A stretch of 64,000 bases of DNA from Abelmoschus esculentus (Eukaryota > Streptophyta > Magnoliopsida > Malvales > Malvaceae). The position numbers and the translations under genes were made by a program. The stretch is taken from contig JAUCBN010000021.1 in assembly GCA_035048815.1 (NCBI GenBank), forward strand, positions 4,681,501-4,745,500, read 5' to 3'. The notes under the pieces are model-generated. The model saw only the letters and a program-made list of their open reading frames with translations, had not been told where the DNA came from and searched no databases. This document shows, piece by piece, positions 10,991 to 23,118 of this stretch (the stretch's first letter is position 1; each line of letters starts with the position of its first letter).

Positions 10991-11390
10991 AATTAAGAAT
11001 TATTCTTACTTTTAAAAGTTATTTTTTAATTTATTAAATAAATAAATTTTACAATAAAAAAATTATCAACAATCAATAAATCTAGTGAAATGAGACATTA
11101 AATCTTTTAAACAAAATAGATGTACAGATCTCTAATACTATTTATAAAAATATTTTGAACAATCAATCAATTATTTATAAAATCAATTATTTTAATCACT
11201 AAATTAAGAATTATTCTTACTTTTAAAAGTTATTTTTAAATTTATTATTTTATAATAAACAAAATAGATGTACGGATCTCTAACACTATTTATAAAAATA
11301 TTTTGAATAATAAATCTAGTGAGATAAAACATTAAATCTTTTAAACAAAATAGATGTACGATCTCTAACGATATAAATAAAAACAAGTTG
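10991..11390. repeat. Locally repeated segment, about 110-210 bp units
   Basis: The block beginning AATTAAGAATTATTCTTAC occurs at 10991 and again near 11203. The block AAACAAAATAGATGTAC occurs three times, near 11109, 11258 and 11343, each followed by a GATCTCTAA word. The order suggests two partial tandem duplications of one segment that is also present, more diverged, at 9300-9560. Confidence 0.55.
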
Positions 11391-11989
11391 AATTAAAAAG
11401 TTCAATCTCATAATGATTTCTACAATACCCTCCAAATTAATTAACCAACAGATTAAATAACAACAATTAAACAAAAATAAAATAAAAAATAATTCCCTAT
11501 CCTAATATTTAATTTTCTTTTCCAAATCTCAAAATTTAATAATGATCTCTACGGTGCCTATTTTCCCTTTATAAAAAATTAATTTAAAATTTTCATACAA
11601 AACCATAAAAATACCCCCAAATGCCCCAATGTTACCTTCAGACTCACCCAAAAATAATAATTTTATGCCTTTGAATTTGTTCACAGGTCCACCAAAACCC
11701 ACTCATTGCAGTTGTGCAGTATTGAATGTGACTTTTCATTCTCTTTACTTTATCAAGACTCTTTCTCTCTACTTTACTTGGCTGAGAAAAACGTCAACTT
11801 TATGTGGTTGACTCTGGAGAGAGGAGGGAAGAGAAATGAAACTCTTTTGTCGATTGCTTTGAAAAGGTTCGTATAAATCAAAAAGGCACAAGAATTGCAG
11901 AGGGACAAAACAGATAAAGCGATGCAACAGACGGGGAATTGGGACATTGGAAGCCGATGATCTATCAGTATGGAAGTCTAATATCAACA
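11391..11989. other. Intergenic sequence, partly promoter-like
   Basis: 11620-11960 is less A/T-biased and pyrimidine-rich, resembling a plant 5' leader, but no frame with a credible start and length follows. Short frames on both strands here overlap and look like chance. Confidence 0.35.
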
Positions 11990-11998
11990 CTAGGTTTT

Positions 11999-12243
11999 GA
12001 GTATAAATCGTCTACCCTTTCTCTATGTCTTCATTTATATCTTCACTTCAAATTAGAGGATTTAGGGTTTAGAGTTTTAATTTATGAGTTTTGGTTAGGG
12101 TATAGGGAATTAGGGATAGGGTATATTTTTTGGTATAAAGTTTAGAGTTTAAGATATAAAAAATAAGAATTAAGGACTAAAATTTAATATTTTTTTAATA
12201 AATTTACAAAGGAGACATAAAAAAAGTTAAAAGATTTTTTCTC
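11999..12243. mobile_element. Short MITE with telomere-like core, copy T3
   Basis: A 245 bp candidate. The left end is GAGTATAAATCGTCTACC; the reversed right end is GAGAAAAAATCTTTTAAC. The interior near 12060-12155 is degenerate TTTAGGG/TTAGGG. The possible 9 bp duplication, CTAGGTTTT and CTAAGCTTC, has three mismatches, so support is weaker than for the other copies. The left arm closely resembles those of the elements at 36283 and 40132. Confidence 0.45.
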
Positions 12244-12499
12244 CTAAGCTTCATGCCTAATCCTATTTTGTATGTTATTTATAAGGATAAGAGTTTTATT
12301 AAAATTAAATTTTGTGAATTATTTAAATTTTATTTAAAATAAAATTTATTAATTAAAGAATATTATCATAACAATATGTTAATTAAAAAATATTTTATCT
12401 TTCTAATTTTAAATTATTTAAAAGATTATATTTAAATTTTAAGATAATATATTATCATTTTATTTGAGATACTAAAAATCACCTCGTAATATGTTAAAA

Positions 12500-13960
12500 T
12501 ATCAACAAACACATAAAGGGCTAAAGTAGTCTAAACATTTATATCTCATATCATATCAATTTAAATTATTCAACATCTATTAAATAAAGTCTTGTATATA
12601 AACATATTCCACACTTGATAACCCAGATTAAGCTTTTTCTTTTTTCTTAACTAAATTTATAATTAGCATATTTTGAACATCAATTTCTCATTCATCACTC
12701 TCCGATTTGAGCATATAAAATATCGCTGTAAAAGTCTCATGCAGTAAAATATGACTATTAACTTTATTATTCGAATCTTCACTTTTATCCATAGAAAATA
12801 TGCCTCAAAATTTTTACTTTATCATGTTTTTTTCAACAACCTCGCATTAATAAAATTTATTTAATCAAAAATATTTTACTCGATGTGATGATACATTTTA
12901 CAATAGATAACTGCATAGGATAAGTAAAATTTCACTCTTGAACCTTCCATTGTAAAAACATTACCAGTTGACTAATAGACTTGAAGTTCTTGAACTATTT
13001 TGTCATTTTTGTAAATGATAATATACTTCATATAATTATTTTCTGGCAAGAATATTAGTTCTCATGAGTATGTCTATATAACCATGGACATTTCCAAGTT
13101 CGATAAAAATTTGAGAGAACTATGCTCAATAATTTTTTAAAGTTGTCTCACTTCATTTTCACATAGGTAAATTATGTTATTCGGCATATTAAAACACACA
13201 GTGATCATTAAATACATTGTCTATCTATTTTATTTTTAATAATTGTTAACATTATAGGAACAAATTTGGAAGGAGAACCCTCATGGTGACCATACAAGGT
13301 CTGTACAAGTAAGTTCTCTGTTTGAACATAGATCTTGAGATCTCTAATTAATTAAGTAGATTTTTTCTTCTCAAATCGCCTTAAAACTTTTTGAGCTTTA
13401 GTCATATTTTTTTTGATCTTTTCTTAATTTAATCTTAATTTAATCTTTTTATTTAGTAGATCTATGAAGTTTATCCTTTTATCTTACAATATCAATATAG
13501 ATAATCGTATTTAAGATTTATTGTTTAACAGTATTATATCGATGACAGATATATCTTGACTCTTCTTTATACATAGAGTTTTGGCTTTTACTAATTTTTG
13601 CTTGTTTATCACAATATATGCATATTGTGGCTATATGTTTTAGCCATTTAAAAATTATCTTCTGAGAAAAACTTAAAGCGATTTAATTTTTTCTCTAAAC
13701 TTTTTTAGAATCAAAAACTCATATTACATTGTGGATATGGTTATAATTTGTTTATCTACAAGATTTTCATCAACTTATGACTTTGATATCATAAATATCA
13801 AATATTCAACTGATATTAAAGTATCTTTTTAAATAGTCTCCTCTCAATTACATGTGCTACCTTATGAAGAGAAAACTATGAGAAAATATAAATCATATAT
13901 ATTTTGATTTAGGAAATCAATCCCAAATTTTTTAGTGTACACTCAATCTTGGTGACATGC
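12500..13960 (-). pseudogene. Decayed Ty1/copia 3' end (RNase H, UTR and LTR part)
   Basis: Read on the minus strand, about 13640 down to 13450 gives fragments of copia RNase H: ICIYCDKQAKISKSQNSMY, then RYICHRYNTVKQ, then IDIVRxKDKLHRSTK. These match the family pattern of a CDNQA block, a RHIRxRHxxVKQLL block and a DYVxSKDNLADPLTK block. Stops are frequent and the domain is dead. Below it, near 12845, a polypurine-like stretch is followed by TGTTGAAAAAAACATG, a plausible start of the 3' LTR. The upstream reverse transcriptase is not recognisable. Confidence 0.45.
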
Positions 13961-15377
13961 GACAAGGGGAGGACTCAATCACTGTTACCTCAAAATTATT
14001 GATTTTCGTGACTATTTTGATATGCTTTTACTTGTTTATGATTTCATTTAGTTGCATTAGTTACTTATAATCATGCATTTGCATCAAGGAGTTAGTGGTC
14101 ATCTTTTTTTTAAAAGATTATGTTTTATGGTTATTTTGTATGAAGCTTGGCGGAAAAAAGAGACAATAGTGAGTAGGGAACTAATTTAAAATGTCAAGAG
14201 AATGTCAAATGTCGTTGACACAGAAGAACCAAAAGTATGCCAAGCATCTGCTGGTATGAGGTGTACCATCAGTCACGTCAAGAGAAGATGAACCCTTAAA
14301 AAATAGGAGCACAAAAAATATAAAAGATGATCAAGACTATCATTTGGAAAACCTCCGAAAAAATAAGAGAAAATTTCATGTCAAGAGAAATATCAAGACA
14401 TTTGTCAATGCAACGATGACATGATAATGCCAACTTTAGTATGATAAACTATCACACTAACTTGATAAATTATCAAGGAGATCGAATAGATCCTTATCTC
14501 TTATCCCTTGATCAACTTGAATTTGAATCTTAAAGTGGCATATTTTATCTCAATTCTTTCCCGCACACCTCTATATAAACAACCCACCGATCAAGCATTA
14601 AGGACATTGGTAGATCACGAACGGATGAAAGAAGAGTGAAGATACATTATCAGAGATAGTCGGTACAACTGAGGAAGTGTGGTTCAACTTCTTGGCCGAG
14701 AGTCTGACGTGGTTTCTTGTACCGAGAGACCTCTCCACAAATTCCCCTCGGCACAAGTTGTTTATTTTAGTTTTTATTTTAATGATGATGTTTAAAACAA
14801 TTTATGGTTTATTGGTTAACCGCTACACCATGAATTAATTTATTAGTTGGTCGGGGATGTTTAGATTGTAAAAATTGACTTCATGTCTTAATATTCTATA
14901 GCAATCTTACCGTTGACAAAGTTTTTCTATCGACATGCTTTTAAACTTTTAAACTATATAAGATCATGCGAGATCGATCATTATCGTTTTATTGAATACT
15001 CTGTCAAGCAAGAGCTTACATAGTTGGACCATTGTTTTCCAATATCTTAATAGACATGAGATGCAACAATAAATTTGTTAGATACTTGGGAGAAAATATT
15101 CAAGAGAAGTCATTCAAGTAGAGGAACTTACTTCGAGAGTGAAATATACCTCACGAAGTTAGGATTGATTTTAATCAAATTGGTTTAAAAAAAGGCACGC
15201 GTTATAGAGATATAAGTGTTTTTACTTAGCCAATTTAGGGCATCGACCATCGAGAGAGGTTTTTCTACAATAGAATCTGCTCGTTAAACAAAGCCAAGAT
15301 ATTCTTATGTTGAAACTCCAACATACCTAAATTGATATCATTCTCAATACAAAAATTAATAGAAAGATAATAGCATC
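13961..15377. other. Unassigned repeat-like sequence
   Basis: No coding frame. 14140-14780 is of higher complexity and includes a TATA-like CTATATAAAC near 14571 followed by a leader-like stretch, suggesting an old LTR, but neither ends nor primer site could be defined. The sequence abuts the 5' LTR starting at 15378. Confidence 0.3.
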
Positions 15378-16731
15378 TGATAAGTGCTCAACTCACTATC
15401 ACTTTCTACACTTTTCATGGACACTTATCATCAAATCTACACCTACTTGAACCAAAGCATGTACTTAATGTGATATATTTAGGGATTGTACCATTAAAGA
15501 TTATATTTGTAGAAAAGGCATACTTTACTGCATTTTCATATTTGTGCAGGAACAAGTATTGCCGAGGCAGCAGAATGAGGCCGTAGTAGGACTTGATGCC
15601 GAGGCGGCAGTGGATAAAAGGCAATATGGCAGGAAACTTGAAGAGGAAAATTTAAAGAACGTTGGTGAACAAGAAGCCAAAGGATCGGAGCTGAACAACA
15701 TCAGAAAAGCCCAAGGACAAGGCCACGCGAGAAAGAAACCTTCTAGAAGTTCAAACTTGGAAATATTTAACCTATATACATAACTTGTTCCCTACTCCAA
15801 GTTGCAATCTAATTAAGAAAGATTTACGCTAGGCCAAACCTATATAAGGCATAGCCGTCCTAGGGATTAGGGAGAGACACATACCTAGAGAGCATACCTA
15901 AACATATACCTAGAGAGCTGAATTTTGAGAGAGTTTTTAGGAACAATTCTTCCCATCATGTTCTAAGTTCTCTTAGGGTTTTGGTGAAGGTTGTCGAGTA
16001 TTTGTGAGAGGAGATTGTATTTTGTTTCTTATTTCTATGCAATAAAATATTAAAGTTTGCTTACTCTTTGCCATTTTTTGTTCTTGCATCCAAGCCCGGG
16101 AGAGAAGTTTGTAAGTTATCTATTTGTCTAGACTTGGGAGAGTAAGACTCACAAAAGGAGTAAGTGCGGCATTCGACTTGGTTGGAGGATACTAACTCAG
16201 CCTAGGAATAAGTTAGAGTTTCAACGGCTAAAAGAAGTGTAGGATTGGTTGTTGGTTATAATTGATTAACGCCGGGAGGTATTATCAAGGACTGACCTTC
16301 AATAGTGTTTCGACTTAGGGATAAATGGAGCCATTCAAGGACACTTTGCCGAACTTTGGTAAATTTGCCCAAGAGCAAGGGATTGCCGCGGTAGAGAACA
16401 TTGTCGCTGCCGAAGATAGTATCTGCAGTACTACCGAGGTAGTGTAGTGCAATTGTATTGGACAAAAACAGATCAATCAAATCCACTATACAACACAACT
16501 GGATCCTACCCTCTTTCTCAATATTTGATCTCACCTTAATTAGTTTAGTTTATTTAGTTTAAGCCACACCAAACTTATCTGTGTTTTTATTTTTGTTTTA
16601 TAGGGCAAGAAGATTAAAGGAAGCATATTAAGTACACCAATCTCTGAAGAGACGATAACTCGATAAATACTTATCACTTATTACTTGACGTGTACACTTG
16701 CACTCTAATTGCGCATATTCAGCACGCATCA
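15378..16731 (+). repeat. 5' LTR of the Athila-like element, 1354 bp
   Basis: Starts TGATAAGTGCTC and ends ACGCATCA. Length and start agree with the solo LTR of the same family at 56153-57507 (1355 bp, TGATGAGTG to CACGCATCA when reversed). A TATA box, TATATAAGG, is at 15841. AATAAAATATT near 16042 is a polyadenylation candidate. The palindromic motif TTGCCGAGGCAG and variants occur at 15559, 15597, 16383, 16406 and 16430. Confidence 0.75.
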
Positions 16732-16737
16732 AGTTTT

Positions 16738-16756
16738 TGGTACCGTTACCGGGGAT
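16738..16756 (+). other. Primer binding site, tRNA-Asp type
   Basis: TGGTACCGTTACCGGGGAT begins 6 bases after the LTR end. From family knowledge, Athila elements use TGGCGCCGTTGCCGGGGAT, complementary to the tRNA-Asp 3' end. The differences here are G-to-A or C-to-T, mostly at CpG positions, as expected of old methylated DNA. Confidence 0.6.
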
Positions 16757-16826
16757 TGACAACTAAATTTTGTTTTCTTTATTTTTAGTTATTTTTATTT
16801 TTTTTATTTGATTTGATTTTTGGTGT

Positions 16827-18754
16827 ATGACGAGGGCCAACCCTAGAAATCCACTGTACGAGATAGACCCAGAAATCGAAAGAACCTACCAAGGGTTAAG
16901 AAGATAAATCCAAGGAGCCATGGTAGTGAATCAAGGAAATCAGAATCTACCTGCAGGCAATGGAGGCCATCAACAACAACACTGTCGCAACCACTGCCAC
17001 GGTATTTAATTGTCAAAGATTTTCTGGTGGAAGATCTGAATGGACTGAACCCTGGAGTTGTCACACCAGAGATTGAGGTAACCCACTTTGAACTTAAACC
17101 TGTGATGTTAAATATGCTTAATACTATTGGACAATTTAGTGGGGGTGCAACTGAAGTTTCCAGGCAGCATCTCAAATCCTTCGTGGAAGTATGCAACTCT
17201 TTCAAAATTCAAGGAGTCTATGAAGACATATTGAGATTGAAACTTTTTCCCTATTCACTGAGGGATAGGGTCAAAACCTGGTTGAATAGCATTCCGGTAA
17301 GATCAATTGGATCTTGGAGAGAACTCTGCTGAGAATTCATTATGCGATTTAATCCTACAAATTTATATGATTGAATCCGTAATGAGATTACTTCTTTTAG
17401 ACAGGCTGATGACGAACCTATATACGAGGCTTGGGAACGCTATAGAAAGTTACTGAACAAATGTCCACTACATGGATTTCCACTATGGACGCAAGTAACC
17501 ATGTTCTATAATGCTACCAATACCCCGACAAGGATGATGTTGGATGCCTCGGCAAATGGCACACTCCTTGAAAAAGCTTTGGAAGAAGCTATTGAAATTC
17601 TGAACAAACTCGCAAGGAATAATTTCCAATTTCCTACTTCTAGACGAGGAGGACTAAGAAGCTACGCCACAGTGAATGAACTAGAAACCAATAATTCAGT
17701 GGCAGAACAGTTGGCATCTTTAACCAAAATGGTTCAGAACATGCAAGTACAACAAAATACGTATGAGGTAAAAATGATAAATTCTTCTGAGTATATGCAA
17801 GATGAGGAATCTGGTTTCTATGTGGGAAACTACAACCAGAACAACAACAATATATTGTCAAACACATACAATCCGACATGGAAAAGGCACCTAAACTTTT
17901 CATGAAGCAATCCCAATAATGCCTTAAACCCCACTAACCAAGCCTTAGGATATCAGCATACACTGCCGCAACAGCAGATACAATAGTCACTGCCGCAGCA
18001 ACAGATGCAACAGCAGCAGCCTATGAACTCATCAGAAAATACTCTCAAGGCCTTCATCATGAAAACAAAATCATATATGGCTAAGAACAACAATTTCATG
18101 AAGAGGATCGATGACTTCATGAATAGAATAGAGGCTGCAAAACAAGGAAGCTTCCATAAAATCATTGGAAACCCAAGTTGGTCAATTTGCTCAAAGACAA
18201 AATACTATACCACAAGGGGATTACCTAGAAATACTGAAGTTGCTAAAGGAATGGGCAATGAACAATGCAAAGCAATCACTACAAGAAGTGGCCTACAACT
18301 TAAGGAAACAATGGGCAAGTCAGCAACCAAAGCTCCACCAGCAACACATGAAGAAACAGACAAGGCGGACTTGGATGCTGAGCAGACTAAACATGAGAAC
18401 ACTACCCCAGCAGAGAGCTCGGCAGAACCTACACTTTCCGCCGAGACAACAAGAAACACAGTGGTTTCAGGTATTAAATTCCAAACCAATGAGACCTTGG
18501 ATGAGATGCGACCACCACCACCTTTCCCACAAAGGTTGAAAAAACAGAAACAAGATCACCAGTTTAAGAAGTTCCTGGATATTTTAAAGCAAGTCCAAAT
18601 CAACTTGCCATTTATTGAGGCAATTGAACAGATGCCCAACTATGCTAAATTCTTGAAAGAAATTGTGTTTAAGAGAAAAAAGCTAGGTGAGTTTGAGATA
18701 GTGACAGAAACTGAAGGATGTATGTCAATGTTGCACAATCGCATGCCATCTTAA
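16827..18754 (+). pseudogene. gag of the Athila-like element, disrupted
   Basis: Encodes the structural capsid precursor. From ATG 16827 the product begins MTRANPRNPLYEIDPEIER and stops after 26 codons. The capsid core resumes at about 17060-17640 with RLKLFPYSLRDRVKTWLNS and, after stops, EAWERYRKLLNKCPLHGFP, both typical of plant Ty3/gypsy gag. After a glutamine-rich linker (18000-18020) an open frame 18005-18754 holds KAITTRSGLQL, a proline-rich stretch and FLDILKQVQINLPFIEAI, a block that in Athila/Tat elements lies just before the protease. At least five in-frame stops are present. No CCHC zinc knuckle is seen. Confidence 0.75.
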
Positions 18755-19296
18755 CTGAAGGATCCTGGATGCTTTACCATACCTTGTGCGATTGGTAATA
18801 ATTATGAAGGAAAAGCACTATGTGACTTAGGAGCAAGCATCAATCCCATGCCCAAATTGTTTTTTCAAAAGCTTGGGATAGGAAGGGAAAAGCCTACAAC
18901 AGTGCTGCTCCAACTTGCGGATAGATCCTATGTGCATCCTGAAGGAAAAATAGAGGACATAAAGGGTAGACAAATTTATTTTCCCTACCGACTTCCTTGT
19001 CCTCGATTGTGAAGCCAACGATAATGCACCGATCATCCTAGGAAGACCTTTTCTTGCTACTGGACGAACTTTAATAGATGTGGAGAATGGAAAGTTGACA
19101 ATGAGGCTCAATGACCAACAAGTCAAACTCAATGCATTCCACAAGTTGAAAATTTTGATGGTCCAGAAGAGTGCAAAGCCCTCCATACAACAGATGAAGA
19201 CACCAAAGTATCCTACCTAGGTAGTACGCTCGATAGATTATTTGGTAAGAAAATTAAACCCATGGTGGAAGCAGAAAATATAGAAGGGACTGGCTA
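18755..19296 (+). pseudogene. Retroviral-type aspartic protease, frameshifted
   Basis: Directly follows gag. FTIPCAIGNNYEGKALCDLG leads into the active-site motif DLGAS (about 18826-18840), the Athila/Tat form of D-T/S-G-A. The second conserved block, IILGRPFLATGRTLIDVENG, lies near 19034-19090 in another frame, so at least one frameshift falls around 18965-18985. The protein would cut the gag-pol precursor. It ends at about 19296, where a pol region would normally start; none follows. Confidence 0.7.
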
Positions 19297-19822
19297 ACAC
19301 TTGAAGAAAAATCTAGGCCAGCAAGAGATGAGAAAATTGGGAGATGCATTTACATGCACTCCACAAGTAACATAATCTCTTTCCTTTATCCATTATATTA
19401 GGATTAGTTTTAATTTAAGATTTATGTATTTATTTTATTATTTTTCTTTATTAATATTTTTATTTTTTGGATAATAAAATCAAAAATAAAGGAGAAATAG
19501 TTCATAAAAGGAATTCTGCCGAGACAGTAAACAGTGTCAGAAGCCCTAGCAATCCCAATGGGCAGAAATAGTGTAACGGTTATCTGCCGAGTTTTCTGTC
19601 GCGGCAGTAAATACTAACGACTAGTAAATTCAAAATAGCTAGTTGTTAAAACAGTCACACTGCCGAGGCTTATATTAGCAGCATCCTTGTTTTGAATTAT
19701 TCATTTTTGCATTCTTGATTTCTTTAGCATTCTACTTCAGTCTTGCTCTCACAATACTCTCTATCAATCTTCTTGAAAATTTTCAGAATCTTTCCCAAAC
19801 CCTCAAGCCTTACAACTCATCA
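19297..19822 (+). other. Noncoding spacer where pol would be expected
   Basis: No reverse transcriptase, RNase H or integrase frame. It contains palindromic motifs of the CTGCCGAGACAG type (19516, 19584, 19597, 19660) and then a pyrimidine-rich leader before the ATG at 19823, which may be the 5' leader of a separate transcript for the next frame. Confidence 0.5.
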
Positions 19823-20550
19823 ATGGCAGCATATACTAGATTTGCCCCTGCCACTGTTGTAGACCGATTCAACAGATCGTTTGTCGCTCGGTAGTTGTGG
19901 GAGGAGCAAGGATTTCAACAATCTGAAGAGGAAAACTTCCGCATTGAACGTTACTTGTTCAACAAGATTCAATACCAAGAATGAGAGATCTTCTGTCTAC
20001 AACCTCCACAGGCAAATTCATCATAGTGCGAGAATTTTATGTATATGCGCCGAGCAAGGACAATCTCTTTGTCCACTACCGAGGCAAGCCTGTTCGACTT
20101 GACACCGAGGCAATTAATGATTTTTATGGCCTCATCCCCATCCGTGACATTCACGTCGAGTTCATGGATGACATCACCACCCAAGACTATGAACTGATTA
20201 AAGATGACCTTTGTTACAACAACACTTCATGAGAAACCGATGCCCATAGAGGTTCTGTAACAAGGCAAAGCCTCAAGCCCGAGGCCAAATTGTGGTGCAC
20301 ATTTGTCAAGAGACAACTCATCCCTACCTCTCACAATAGCATATTGGACCGAAAAAGATTAGTGTTGATCCAGTCCATCATCAACAAGAGGAGCATAAAT
20401 GTTGGAGAGATCATTCTAAGAGAAATTCATGATTGTGGTAAGAAAGAACGTGGACCTTTATTCTTCCCTTGTTTAATATCTGGTTTGTGTATTGCTGCAG
20501 GAGTACCAATCGAAAACACGGATGAATACACTTCAACTAGGAAAGGATAG
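19823..20550 (+). pseudogene. Plant-transposon-type ORF (resembles Pfam PF20167), disrupted
   Basis: From ATG 19823: MAAYTRFAPATVVDRFNRSF, a stop, then EENFRIERYLFNKIQYQE, a frameshift near 19980, then TGKFIIVREFYVYAPSKDN, VHYRGKPVRLDTEAINDFYG, and after another break LWCTFVKRQLIPTSHNSIL, NKRSINVGEIILREIH and GPLFFPCLISGLCIAAGVP. This order (virulence-free plant protein with a REFYANA block, an RGK..xxA-INxFYGL block, a P-T-S/H block and an INVG block) matches the domain I know as putative plant transposon protein, found in non-autonomous plant retrotransposons. Its function is unknown. Not a host gene here: it sits inside the element and is broken. Confidence 0.65.
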
Positions 20551-21304
20551 ATAAGAGAATTCTGTCACAAAGTCATGCAGATCACATAGGCAGAACCTGT
20601 CTAGGCAACACCTCAGTAGTTCACTGCTGACTTCACTGTCGGTGCCCAGTACACGGCAGATATGCCTAGCACTACCAAGAAATTCTTCAGAGGATGACAG
20701 CTATGGACCTTCGCCAGCAAAGATATATGGAATACCAAAGAGACTTCAATAATACTCCTACCAGATGATGATGCAGAACTTTCCCAACCAAGGGGTGCAA
20801 TTTCCAGAATTCTCTGCCAACATATTCATCATGTCAGCGCCCTACAAAGAGACTACTCTAGCCCCAGGGCCGACACCATTTTTCACCTCCAGACCGTAAG
20901 TAGTTCAACGCATTTGGCCCATCTAGGGCAGAAGACGCTGCCGCGATATCATCAGCAAGCAGAAGACCTTCCAAGCGAAGGGCGACCTTCAGCACTCCCC
21001 AAGATCTCCAATCCCAATGCGTAGTCTATCAGCTGAGATAGATGCCTATATCCATCAGAGCTCATCCATTACCGAGCCCAACATCCAGCATGCTGGAGCA
21101 GATCCACAAAATGAACGAGGCATAGAGATAATGAACACAAACGATGAAGGAGGAGAAGAAGTCAATGCCCCAATGCAACGAGCAACACCAACGAGAGTTC
21201 AGCCACCACGACGAGCAAAGCCATCACCATCACCAAGGGCACAACAATCAGCAGCTAGACAGAGGAAACAAATTGTGGAAGAAAGCTCTTCCGAATCTTT
21301 ATAA
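20551..21304 (+). pseudogene. Proline- and glutamine-rich tail of the third frame
   Basis: Continues the preceding protein after several breaks. 21017-21304 is open: MRSLSAEIDAYIHQSSSITE, then an acidic stretch, then basic and proline-rich RVQPPRRAKPSPSPRAQQS and a serine-glutamate end. Such low-complexity tails are usual for this ORF family. The stop at 21302-21304 probably marks the original end of the protein. Confidence 0.45.
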
Positions 21305-22041
21305 TTTCTCTTCTTTCTTTTCATTGTTATTCATATAATTGTTTTTATTTACTGCTTATATTTTTTACCTACTACCTACCCCTAAATTAAGCATTGAGGA
21401 CAATGCTTGGTTTGAGTTTGAGGGTGTAGAGTCACTGCCGAGGCAATCTACTGTCGCGACCTTACCATGAAAAGAAAGTTTTCAGTGATAAAATTTTTTC
21501 TTTATGTCCACCACTTTACTTGAAACTGCTGCCATACTCTTGCACTGCTCTTCATTAGTTTTGTCTTAGTTTATTCTTGAAGGCAATAGAAATCTTTCTC
21601 CTTACCATAGTTAGGATCTGTTTTGAAGGTTTAATTCTAGGATACTTAAGGAGAAAAACTTAAGAGCTTGCTATAAGGTTCAACTTTAAAACACTTTTGG
21701 GACTTGTTTGGCTATAGGAATTCTTTTAATGAACTTAGGTGATAAAGACTTAGATCTTTGGAAAGGTGACTAGAGGTTCCTATGACCGGCTCTAGGAAAT
21801 ACTCTTCTTCATGCTGGAGGTGCCCGAAATTGGCTTTAGTATGCATAAAAGAATAGCAAAAGAAACAAGGAGTTAAGAAATAAAAAACACAATACTTGAG
21901 GTGCCCAAAATTGGCTCAATGAATTGCTATTATAAGAAGAGTACACTAAATCCAAGTCCATTTGTCTTGAACTTAAAGTTTATCTAAGAAGGCCTTTATT
22001 CAAACTTGTCCATAAAAACACACACATACACTAACCTTATA
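21305..22041 (+). other. 3' noncoding region of the Athila-like element
   Basis: No frame. A motif at about 21393-21426 (ATTGAGGACAATG, then GGTTTGAGTTTGAGGG) is typical of the 3' region of Athila/Tat elements. A palindromic CTGCCGAGGCAA is at 21434. Two similar blocks, GGTGCCCGAAATTGGCT near 21811 and GGTGCCCAAAATTGGCT near 21900, form an internal repeat. The true polypurine tract appears to be missing. Confidence 0.5.
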
Positions 22042-23118
22042 GCAATATGGCAGGTAAGATGAGGAGAAAAATGAGAAGAACGTTGCTGGACAAGAAGCCT
22101 AAGGATCGGAGATGGATAACATGAGGAAAGCCCAAAGACAAGGCCACACGGGAAACCTTCTAGAAAGAAATAAACTTGGAAATATTTTATTTATATACAT
22201 GACTTGTTCCCTACTCCAAGTTGTATTCTACTTAGGAAAAGTTTTCCTTAGGCCAAGCCTATATAAGGCATAGTCGTCCAAGGAAAGAGCATAACTTAGA
22301 ATATAGAATTAGATTCAGAACCTTTAGTTTTTCTTTTCTACATTATGTTCTAATTTTGTTTAGGCTTAGGTGAAGGTTGTAAAGTATTAGTGTGAGAAAG
22401 TCAAACTTTATTTCTTGTTTCTAATACAATAAAATATCAAAGTTTTCTTATTCTTTGTCATTCCTTGTTCTTACATTCAAGCTCAGAAAAGAAGTTTGTA
22501 AGTCATCCATTTATCTAATATCGGGAGAGTTAGATTTACGAAAGGAATAAGTATTGTATTTTTGCCATAGAACACTAACTCGGACTAGGGATATGTTTAG
22601 AGTTTCAGCGGCTAATAGAAGTGTGAGATTGGTTGGTGATTATAATTGATTCACGTCGAGAGGTATCATCAAAGACTGGTCATCAACAATACTTCGACTT
22701 AGGGATAAGTGAAGTCATCTAAGGATACTTTGTCGAACTCTGGTAAAGTCTGCCCAGAGCAAGGGATTGCCACGGCAGACGAGTATCTTCGCTGTTGAGG
22801 CAGTAATTTGCAGTTCTGCCAAGGCAGTGTTGTACAATTACATTGAATAAGAACAAGGTGATCAATTCCATTATACAACACAACTGGATCCTAGTCACCT
22901 TCTTTATCTAATTTTCTATCTTTATTTAGTTTTTATTATTTAGATTAATCACAACCCAATCACTTGTGTTTTTATTTTATTTTCTTTACATAGCAAGAAG
23001 ATCAAAGGAAGCATATTAAGTATAACAATCCATGAGGAGACGATACTTGATAGTCATCACTTTATTATTTAGCGACGTGTTCACTTGCACTGAAATTGCG
23101 CATATCTAACATGCATCA
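22042..23118 (+). repeat. 3' LTR, missing its first 243 bp
   Basis: Aligns with 15621-16731 of the 5' LTR from GCAATATGGCAGG to the end ATGCATCA, with many substitutions and small gaps. The first 243 bp of the LTR and the polypurine tract are absent; the join is at 22042. A TATA box is near 22260. Palindromic motifs at 22767, 22792 and 22816 are diverged versions of those in the 5' LTR. Confidence 0.7.

Larger units (their letters stand above)
15378..23118 (+). mobile_element. Athila/Tat-like Ty3/gypsy element lacking reverse transcriptase and integrase
   Basis: Order: 5' LTR, primer site, gag, aspartic protease, a plant-transposon-type third frame, long 3' noncoding region, truncated 3' LTR. 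Total about 7.7 kb. The protease is followed directly by noncoding sequence; no reverse transcriptase, RNase H or integrase motif appears between 19300 and 19820 or elsewhere. All frames carry stops or frameshifts. It is therefore non-autonomous and now dead. The sequence after the 3' LTR (AATAA) does not match that before the 5' LTR (GCATC), so one end is not original. Confidence 0.75.

Noticed and set aside
12850..13160. Possible endogenous plant pararetrovirus fragment on the minus strand
   Set aside because: The frames are too broken and short for any viral domain; position just after copia RNase H makes a copia 3' region the simpler reading.
16256..16534. 92-codon minus-strand frame
   Set aside because: Lies inside the LTR and is not kept in the 3' or solo LTR.
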